Shown: positions 58,116 through 64,000 of the stretch, piece by piece
How the letters are laid out: every line of letters starts with the position of its first letter
Numbering within the stretch: the stretch's first letter is position 1
Made by a program: the position numbers and the translations under genes
Source: Flavobacterium jejuense
Lineage (GTDB): Bacteria > Bacteroidota > Bacteroidia > Flavobacteriales > Flavobacteriaceae
NCBI RefSeq assembly: GCF_006491595.2
Contig: NZ_VEVQ02000010.1
Span: forward strand, 62,001 to 126,000
Length of the DNA: 64,000 nt
Reading direction: 5' to 3'
The notes under the pieces: model-generated
Seen by the model: the letters and a program-made list of their open reading frames with translations, nothing else
Told to the model about the DNA's origin: nothing
The model's database searches: none

Positions 58116-59465
58116 TTAAGGAGTTGTAATGTTGTATTTTTCTATTCTTCTATACAAAGAGGCTCTAGATAAACCTAACTCTTCAGCTGATTTACTGATA
58201 TTAAATTCGTTTTTTGTCAATACTTTTTCAATGGTCATTTTTTCAACATCAGAAAGGGGTAACTCCTCTTGATTTTCGTTATAGGAGCTTATAATTTCTA
58301 AGTCTAAATCAGTCGTTTTAATAGTATTATTTTCACATAAAATAATGGCTCTTTCAATTCGATTTTCCATTTCACGAATGTTCCCATTCCAAGCATGTTT
58401 TTCTATTTGTTCTAATGCTTTTTCGTCAAAAACAACTTCTTCTTTCTCATATTTAACTTTCATTTTGTCTAAGAGAAAATGAGCTAATGGAATTTTGTCT
58501 GAAAATCGTTCTCGTAATGGAGGCAAAACAATTTCCATCGTATTGATGCGATAAAATAAATCTTCTCGAAAGTCCTTGTTTGAAACAGCTTGTTTTAAAT
58601 CTAAATTAGTTGCTGTTATAATGCGAACATCTATAAGTCTAGGTTTAGACTCTCCTAATCTTGTGATTGTTTTAGTTTGAATAACTTGCAATAATTTTGA
58701 TTGAAGTTGAATAGGAATATTACCAATTTCATCTAGAAAAATGGTTCCGTTTTGAGCAGCTTCAAATCGTCCTAGAGTATCCACTTTCGCATCAGTAAAG
58801 GCTCCTTTGGCATAACCAAATAATTCACTTTCAAAAATAGTAGCGTTTAATGAACCTAAATCAACATGTACAAAAGGGTTTGTTTTTCGATTGGAAACTA
58901 AATGAATATGATGTGCTAACACAAATTTACCAGTCCCATTTTCACCTAAAATAAGGACATTTGCATCAGTTTTGGCTACTTTATCAGCTAGTTCATATGC
59001 TTTTTTAATGTTTTGTGAAGCTCCTATGAAATAATTTGGAATAATATCATTTTGATTTTTTTTTGTCTTTGATTTTCTAGATTCTTCTACTGCTTTTTTT
59101 ACGGTATTTAGTAATTTATCATTATCCCAAGGTTTTAAAACATAATCAAAAGCACCAGATTTTAATCCTTCCACAGCAGTTTCTACTTTTCCAAATGCAG
59201 TCATTAGAATAACAATGGTTTTTGGAGCTAATTTTTTTATCTCTTTTAGAAAATATAATCCTTCTTTCCCATCTTCAAAACCGATACGGTAATTCATATC
59301 TAATAAAACCACATCAATGTTATGATCAGCTAAAAGTTGAATTACATTTTTAGGATTATTTAGAGTATGAATCACCTCAAAATGTTTCTTTAACAACATT
59401 CTTACAGAGAAAAGGATGTCTTCTTGGTCATCAATAACTAAAATTTCGGCTTGTGTTTTTTTCAT
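58116..59465 (-). CDS. Sigma-54-dependent NtrC-type response regulator
   Basis: The 449 residues comprise a receiver (1-125, D56 phospho-acceptor in VVLLDMNYRIGFEDG), an AAA+ domain (about 150-375), and a Fis-type HTH (about 405-445, FNISKSAEELGLSRASLYRR). In the AAA+ domain the Walker A is GENGTGKFVLA, near 177. The sigma-54 loop reads GAFTDA instead of the usual GAFTGA, and Walker B is GTIFLDEIG. The R-finger region and NIREMENRIERAI segment are present. Sigma-54 itself is encoded at 4680. The divergent efflux operon with tandem palindromes at 59470-59506 is the probable target. Confidence 0.95.
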   Translation of the reverse strand: MKKTQAEILVIDDQEDILFSVRMLLKKHFEVIHTLNNPKNVIQLLADHNIDVVLLDMNYRIGFEDGKEGLYFLKEIKKLAPKTIVILMTAFGKVETAVEGLKSGAFDYVLKPWDNDKLLNTVKKAVEESRKSKTKKNQNDIIPNYFIGASQNIKKAYELADKVAKTDANVLILGENGTGKFVLAHHIHLVSNRKTNPFVHVDLGSLNATIFESELFGYAKGAFTDAKVDTLGRFEAAQNGTIFLDEIGNIPIQLQSKLLQVIQTKTITRLGESKPRLIDVRIITATNLDLKQAVSNKDFREDLFYRINTMEIVLPPLRERFSDKIPLAHFLLDKMKVKYEKEEVVFDEKALEQIEKHAWNGNIREMENRIERAIILCENNTIKTTDLDLEIISSYNENQEELPLSDVEKMTIEKVLTKNEFNISKSAEELGLSRASLYRRIEKYNITTP

Positions 59466-59469
59466 CTAG

Positions 59470-59506
59470 TGTTCAGTTTCGTACAAAAGGTGTTCAAAAT
59501 CGGACA
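59470..59506 (+). promoter_or_regulatory. Tandem enhancer-like sites of the sigma-54 activator
   Basis: TGTTCAGTTTCGTACA (59470-59485) and TGTTCAAAATCGGACA (59491-59506) are two copies of an imperfect palindrome (TGTTC-N6-GNACA), 21 bp apart start to start, or two helical turns. They lie just upstream of the activator's own ATG and about 60-100 bp before a possible -24/-12 promoter. This is the usual layout of NtrC-type upstream activating sites. Confidence 0.68.
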
Positions 59507-59567
59507 GTTGTTGTTTTTTAATAATTGCAATCAATTGAAATGTAGTGTTTTGTGAATATTAAAATGA

Positions 59568-59583
59568 TGGCATGAAATTCCCC
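59568..59583 (+). promoter_or_regulatory. Possible sigma-54 (-24/-12) promoter of the efflux operon
   Basis: TGGCATGAAATTCCCC has a good -24 part (TGGCAT) but an imperfect -12 part (consensus TTGCW). It is 38 bp before the adaptor ATG. The location relative to the paired enhancer sites fits sigma-54 control; the weak -12 makes this tentative. Confidence 0.4.
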
Positions 59584-59605
59584 ATATTAATAGAAAAATA
59601 CAATA

Positions 59606-60847
59606 ATGGACACTATCATCAATCGTAAAAATAATAAAAAAAAGAAGCTCCTTCTAGTTATTCCAATAATTTTACTCTTATGTTATTTCATTTTCAGTGG
59701 TATGATTAAAAAGAGAACATATAATGTTAAACAATCAGAAATAACAATAAAAAAAGTTGAAAACGATTATTTTGAAGATTTTATTTTGTTTCAAGCTAAA
59801 GTAACGCCTTTGCATTCCATGTTGGTCAATGTTATTGAAGGTGGAGCAGTTCAAGAAATTTTTGTTGAAAATGGAGATATGGTAACAAAAGGACAACCTT
59901 TAGTTCGATTGTATAATCCAAATACAGAATTGACTTATATGCAACAAGAAACGTCAATTATAGAACAAATTAACAACTTGAACAAAGCTAAGTTAGATTT
60001 AAGAAATCAAGAATTAAACTTAGCAAAAGATTTAATTGCTATTGAACATGATTATTTAGATGCTGAAAATTTATATAACTTAAATCAAAAGTTATTTGAA
60101 CAAGAAATTATTGCCAAAAATGAATGGAAAGTGACTCAAGAGAATTATCGTTTTCAAAAAGAAAGAATGAGTATTATAAAACAAAGTGTGACCAAAGAAA
60201 AACAGGCCAACTTAATTCAAATTGGACAATTAAATCAGTCTATTGGAATTATGAGTCAAAGTTTATCGATTTTGAGAAAAAACAAAAACAATTTTTTAAT
60301 AACAGCTCCACTTTCAGGACGATTGTCTTCATTTGAACCTATTTTAGGAAAGACTTTCACGCAAGGCAATAGTATTGGAACTATAGATGTTATGCAAGGT
60401 TACAAATTGGTGGCTGATGTGGATGAATTTTATTTAGACAGAGTTGCTATTGGTCAAAAAGGAACAATAGATTTCAATGGAAAAACGGTTGAGGTGCAAA
60501 TTGGAAAAGTGATTCCAGAAGTGAAAAATGGTCGTTTTATTGTAGAGATTAACTTTGTTAAAGATGAAAATTTAGAATTAAACCAAGGATTGTCTTTCGG
60601 GGTACGAATTAACCTTTCTGAGAAAACAAAAACAACTTTGCTGTCAAAAGGGAGTTTTTACCAAGATACAGTAGGAAAATGGATTTTTGTGGTAAACGGA
60701 AACAAAGCAGAAAGAAGAAACATTAAATTAGGTAGAGAAAATCCTTTATATTATGAAGTAATCGAAGGTTTAAAAGAAGACGAGAAGGTCATTACATCAA
60801 CTTATAAGGATTACAATGAAGTACAAATTTTAAATATTGAAAAATAA
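59606..60847 (+). CDS. Efflux RND/ABC periplasmic adaptor (MacA/HlyD-like)
   Basis: Membrane-fusion protein of 413 residues. A membrane anchor lies near 14-31. The barrel/lipoyl half (VNVIEGGAVQEIFVENGDMV, KGQPLVRLYNP) covers about 70-115, and a long alpha-hairpin (about 115-230) is rich in Gln, Asn and Lys. The second lipoyl half follows (LITAPLSGRLSSFEPILGK, near 232), and a beta-barrel and MacA-like C-terminal part extends to about 410. It links an inner-membrane pump to an outer-membrane channel. It is first in an operon with an MacB-type ATPase and permeases, and divergent from the sigma-54 activator. Confidence 0.9.
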   Translation: MDTIINRKNNKKKKLLLVIPIILLLCYFIFSGMIKKRTYNVKQSEITIKKVENDYFEDFILFQAKVTPLHSMLVNVIEGGAVQEIFVENGDMVTKGQPLVRLYNPNTELTYMQQETSIIEQINNLNKAKLDLRNQELNLAKDLIAIEHDYLDAENLYNLNQKLFEQEIIAKNEWKVTQENYRFQKERMSIIKQSVTKEKQANLIQIGQLNQSIGIMSQSLSILRKNKNNFLITAPLSGRLSSFEPILGKTFTQGNSIGTIDVMQGYKLVADVDEFYLDRVAIGQKGTIDFNGKTVEVQIGKVIPEVKNGRFIVEINFVKDENLELNQGLSFGVRINLSEKTKTTLLSKGSFYQDTVGKWIFVVNGNKAERRNIKLGRENPLYYEVIEGLKEDEKVITSTYKDYNEVQILNIEK

Positions 60848-60883
60848 ATTATTCACTAATTATTCACGACTAATTATTAAAAA

Positions 60884-61585
60884 ATGATAGAAATTAAAAA
60901 CCTTACAAAGGTATTTCAAACGGAAGAAGTAGAAACAAAAGCACTAAACGAGGTTTCAATCACAATCAATCAAGGAGAATTTGTAACTATCATGGGACCT
61001 TCAGGAAGTGGAAAATCAACACTTTTAAATATTGTAGGTCTTTTAGATAGTGCAACAGGTGGAAGTTATCAATTACTAAATCAAGAAATGATAGGCATTA
61101 AAGAACAAGAAAAATCAAAGGTAAGAAAGCAAAATATTGGTTTTGTGTTCCAAAATTTTAATCTTATAGACGAACTATCGGTTTATGACAATATAGAATT
61201 GCCTTTAATTTATAATAATATTGCGGCTTCTGAAAGAAAGATAAAAGTGAAAGCTATGGCTGAGCGTTTAGGTATTTCGCACCGATTGAAACACTATCCT
61301 CAACAACTTTCTGGAGGACAACAACAGCGTGTTGCTGTAGCAAGAGCATTAATCAACGATCCAAAGATAATTTTAGCCGATGAGCCAACAGGAAATTTAG
61401 ATTCTAAAAATGGAAATGAAGTAATGGAATTATTAACCGATTTACATGCTCAAGGAGCCACTATTTTAATGGTAACCCATTCTAATTATGACGCTTCTTT
61501 TTCTCAAAAAACCATTTTCATGAAAGACGGAATCATTCTTTCAGAGAAGAACAATAGTAAAAACGTGGATGTATTAATTTCTTAA
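60884..61585 (+). CDS. ABC transporter ATP-binding protein (MacB/LolD type)
   Basis: The 233 residues contain Walker [13 protein letters not shown] (about 38-49), Q-loop [13 protein letters not shown], signature [15 protein letters not shown] near 141, Walker [14 protein letters not shown] near 162, and switch His near 197 (MVTHS). It belongs to the MacB/LolD/FtsE-like class that drives mechanotransmission without substrate passing the membrane. It follows the adaptor gene by 36 bp. Confidence 0.95.
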   Translation: MIEIKNLTKVFQTEEVETKALNEVSITINQGEFVTIMGPSGSGKSTLLNIVGLLDSATGGSYQLLNQEMIGIKEQEKSKVRKQNIGFVFQNFNLIDELSVYDNIELPLIYNNIAASERKIKVKAMAERLGISHRLKHYPQQLSGGQQQRVAVARALINDPKIILADEPTGNLDSKNGNEVMELLTDLHAQGATILMVTHSNYDASFSQKTIFMKDGIILSEKNNSKNVDVLIS

Positions 61586-61597
61586 AAAAATAAAATC

Positions 61598-62398
61598 ATG
61601 ATAAAGATAATTGTAACGGTAACCGCTTTTTTAATTAGTTTAATTTCATTTGCCCAAGTTTCAGAAAATAGAACAGTAGGTGATTTTTCTAAATTACAAG
61701 TGTCAAATGCTATTGAAGTTTTTTACACTGTTTCGAATACTAAAAGTGTAAAAGTAGAAACTGACGAAAAAGAAAATTTAAAATATATAAAAGCAATAGC
61801 TGAAAACGGAACATTAAAGCTTTTTGTAGACACATCAGACTATAAAAAGGAAAAAAACAGTAAAAAACGTTCAAAAGGTAAAAATGTAAACTGGATTAAC
61901 GGAGTTGAATTTGCTGTACTAAAAATCACGATTTCTGGACCAAATTTAGAGGCAATTAAAGCAAGTTCGTCTGCTGATATTAAAATTGAAAACACCAATA
62001 CCAGTTCAAATTTAGATATTGCAGTTAGTTCTTCAGGAAGTATTTCAGGGAATTTCAATTGTACAAATTTAACCATTGACGCTTCTTCAAGTGGAGATTT
62101 TACAGGCAAAATTGATGCAACTTCAGCTGCAATTGAGTCAAGCAGTTCAAGCGATGTAAATTTATCAGGAAAAGCTACAAAAATTTCAGTAAAAGCAAGT
62201 AGTTCATCTGATTGTAATTTAAAAGATTTTATGGTTGAAGAAGCCATTATTGGAGCAAGTTCTTCAGCTGATGTTTCCATAAAAGTTACAAAATCAATTG
62301 AAGCAAAAGCTACATCAAGTGCTTCGATTGAATATTTTGGAAATCCATCAGCAGTTAAAAAAGAAGAAAGTTCTTCGGGTTCAGTTAAAAACAAATAA
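61598..62398 (+). CDS. DUF2807/GIN-domain exported protein
   Basis: The 266 residues have a signal peptide (1-20, ISFAQ). A head segment (RTVGDFSKLQVSNAIEVFYT) is followed by a beta-helix of short repeats dominated by Ser, with the pattern xASSSxD (IKASSSADIKIEN, IDASSSGDFTGKI, IESSSSSDVNLSG, VKASSSSDCNLKD, IGASSSADVSIKV). DUF2807 proteins are periplasmic or surface adhesin-like proteins of unknown role. Its position inside the efflux operon, 12 bp after the ATPase, implies joint control by the sigma-54 activator. Confidence 0.86.
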   Translation: MIKIIVTVTAFLISLISFAQVSENRTVGDFSKLQVSNAIEVFYTVSNTKSVKVETDEKENLKYIKAIAENGTLKLFVDTSDYKKEKNSKKRSKGKNVNWINGVEFAVLKITISGPNLEAIKASSSADIKIENTNTSSNLDIAVSSSGSISGNFNCTNLTIDASSSGDFTGKIDATSAAIESSSSSDVNLSGKATKISVKASSSSDCNLKDFMVEEAIIGASSSADVSIKVTKSIEAKATSSASIEYFGNPSAVKKEESSSGSVKNK

Positions 62399-62471
62399 GC
62401 ATCAAAATCATCAATCGATGTGAAGCCAAATTTTATGGAACGCAACGTAAAAAATCAAAAAACGAATCATT

Positions 62472-64000
62472 ATGTTAAAAAATTGGACAAATCTTTTTAT
62501 CTATCATATAAAAAACAATAAGTTATTTACTTTTCTAAATATTTTAGGATTGAGTATTGGAATTGCAGGTTTAATTTTTGCAACCTTATATTGGAATGAC
62601 GAGCAGAGTTATAATGAATGGAACCCTGAAAAGAATAAGGTGCATCAGGTGATTAGTGACTTAGGAAATGATATTATTTGGGGTTATACAGCAAGTCCTT
62701 TAGAGCAATATTTAGAGGAAATACCTGAGGTAGAATCACATTGTTACTTTAACACTTGGTATTATAATGAAATGATAACCTACAAAGGGAAAAAAGAATT
62801 AATTGAAAAAATATTCGATGGGCAAAAGAATTTCTTTGAATTTTTTCCATTCGAATTTACTAAAGGAAACAGCAAAACGGCTTTAGTGGACAATACTAGT
62901 ATTGCACTCTCAGAAGAAGTTGCCCAACGCTTATTTGGCAACGCTGAACCAATGGGAAAACAAGTGCTGTATTCTGGTAGAACTTTGGTAGTAAGAGGTG
63001 TTTATAAAATCAATAAAAAGTCATCAATTGCTCCAGAAGCTGTTACTAATATAATTGATAAACAATTAGAAGCAAATGCAGATCAATGGGGTAATTTTAA
63101 TTTTGGATTGCTACTAAAACTTAAAGATCCTGCTCAAAAAGCTAAAGTTGAAAAAGCATTAGACCAATTGTTTTTTAAATATAAAATTGCTAAAGAAGCG
63201 GCAGACGAAGGTATTTCAGTAGAGGAATATACCAAGTTATATGGAACTATTTCTAATGTTTTAGAACCCTTAGCTACTGCAAGATTGCATTCAAAAGCAC
63301 ATGGCTATCCTGAAGGAAATGGGAATTATCAAATGGTCCTTATTTTAGTAGGTTTGTCTTTTTTAATTTTACTCCTTTCTATAGTAAATTATGTCAATCT
63401 AGCCACTGCAAATGCAATTAAAAGAGCTAAGGAAGTTGGAGTGCGAAAGATTATTGGGGCAACAAAAAATAATATTATTCAACAATTTTTATTTGAGACT
63501 GTCATTACGGTGCTCTTTGCAATTATTATTTCTTTAGTGATAGTAGAATTAACATTGCCTCTTTATAATGCTTTTTTAGAAAAAGAATTACTTATTCACG
63601 GCAGTCAGTTTTATGTACAAATTATTTTAATATTTTTAGTTACAGTACTTGTTGCTGGTATTTTCCCTGCTGTTTATGTATCTAATTTTGATACGTTAAA
63701 AGTCTTAAAAGGAAATTTTGGCAGAAGTAAAAGCGGAATATGGTTAAGAAACGGAATGCTAATTCTACAATTTTCAATTGCTACTTTTTTTATAGTAGGT
63801 TCTTATATTGTTTATGAACAAGTGCAATTTATGTTGGATAAAGATTTAGGATTTCAAGGAGAACAAGTTCTTGAAATTGCCTATAGAAATCCATATGATT
63901 ACAAAGAGAAAAATTACCAACAGAAATTAATCACAAGATACAATACTATAAAACAAGAGATTTCCAAAATTAAAGGAGTAAAACAAGTCTCAACAGGAGC
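62472..64000 (+). CDS. MacB/FtsX-family ABC permease, 5' part (runs off window)
   Basis: An open frame from the ATG at 62472 (MLKNWTNLFIYHIKNNKLFT...) to the window end, about 509 residues. There is a first membrane helix near 20-37 (FLNILGLSIGIAGLIFATLY) and a MacB_PCD-like periplasmic domain (about 40-270). The next helices start near 285 (MVLILVGLSFLILLLSIVNY), with the coupling loop RAKEVGVRKIIGATKNNI, then helices near 340 and 380. A second MacB_PCD repeat begins near 425. It is the permease of the adaptor/ATPase system upstream, and further copies may follow beyond the window. Confidence 0.9.
   Translation, partial: MLKNWTNLFIYHIKNNKLFTFLNILGLSIGIAGLIFATLYWNDEQSYNEWNPEKNKVHQVISDLGNDIIWGYTASPLEQYLEEIPEVESHCYFNTWYYNEMITYKGKKELIEKIFDGQKNFFEFFPFEFTKGNSKTALVDNTSIALSEEVAQRLFGNAEPMGKQVLYSGRTLVVRGVYKINKKSSIAPEAVTNIIDKQLEANADQWGNFNFGLLLKLKDPAQKAKVEKALDQLFFKYKIAKEAADEGISVEEYTKLYGTISNVLEPLATARLHSKAHGYPEGNGNYQMVLILVGLSFLILLLSIVNYVNLATANAIKRAKEVGVRKIIGATKNNIIQQFLFETVITVLFAIIISLVIVELTLPLYNAFLEKELLIHGSQFYVQIILIFLVTVLVAGIFPAVYVSNFDTLKVLKGNFGRSKSGIWLRNGMLILQFSIATFFIVGSYIVYEQVQFMLDKDLGFQGEQVLEIAYRNPYDYKEKNYQQKLITRYNTIKQEISKIKGVKQVSTG

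Noticed and set aside
61840-62445. Long minus-strand frame opposite the DUF2807 gene
   Set aside because: It arises from the Ser-rich repeats (AGT/TCA codons) read in reverse. No homology, start signal or promoter supports it.

Overview
The window is AT-rich chromosomal DNA of a Flavobacteriaceae bacterium, most likely Flavobacterium or a near relative. The evidence is the Bacteroidetes-type -7 promoter motif TANNTTTG in front of many genes, type IX secretion (T9SS) type A C-terminal sorting domains, a TonB-dependent receptor with an N-terminal carboxypeptidase-regulatory domain, DUF5686/DUF4271/DUF4296/DUF3098 family proteins, and a GTG/TTG/ATG start mix without strong Shine-Dalgarno sequences. 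Most of it is conserved housekeeping sequence. There is one tRNA and no rRNA, prophage, insertion sequence or CRISPR array that I can see.

Layout. 1-4062 (+): end of a type I asparaginase, tRNA-Ser(GGA), an ExbB/hypothetical/ExbD/ExbD energy-transducing operon and an outer-membrane beta-barrel protein. 4057-15019 (-): PAP2-like membrane protein, sigma-54 (rpoN), asnS, an MMPL/RND transporter, a DUF5686 outer-membrane protein, frr, pyrH and a patatin. 15085-21342: thioredoxin-like protein (+), then (-) DUF1501 and DUF1800 proteins, a small exported protein, truB and uppP. 21439-24423 (+): a TPR sensor kinase, a LuxR-type response regulator and a non-coding cluster with two near-identical ~95-nt RNA-like units. 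24424-25572 (-): DUF3098 and ftsX. 25935-31443: leuS, a membrane coiled-coil protein, a small broken DUF4177-like gene, a zinc peptidase and an Lrp regulator. 31543-42569: saccharopine dehydrogenase-like protein, DUF423, pckA, hemD, DUF4271, a dolichol-phosphate-mannose-synthase-like transferase, pyrC, DUF4296, an epimerase, tyrS and a LuxE-like protein. 42855-51200: accessory surface and secreted genes, including a TonB receptor, a beta-helix lipoprotein and two T9SS cargo proteins. 51377-56772: an OmpR-type two-component pair, a glycosyltransferase, an LpxH-like phosphatase, trmB, a LysE transporter and an alkyltransferase-like protein. 56783-64000: an NtrB/NtrC-type pair divergent from a MacA/MacB-type ABC efflux operon that runs off the window.

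The most interesting system is centred on 19197-24423. An 18-bp palindromic element (ACCCC-N8-GGGGT) occurs three times. Each time it lies exactly 20 nt upstream of a TTTAYTTTG-like -7 element. Two copies drive the twin small-RNA-like units placed directly after the response regulator gene. The third drives the DUF1800-DUF1501 operon about 4 kb away. I infer that the kinase/regulator pair controls both the twin RNAs and the secreted DUF1800/DUF1501 pair, as one small regulon. The module appears to be inserted into what is usually an ftsX-DUF3098-uppP-truB gene run.

Other points of interest are two 16-bp enhancer-like sites 21 bp apart in front of the sigma-54 activator, heptamer repeat tracts inside leuS, a 31-bp duplication covering the leuS start context, a perfect 14-bp inverted repeat that buries a start codon, and a protein that is little more than a T9SS sorting domain.
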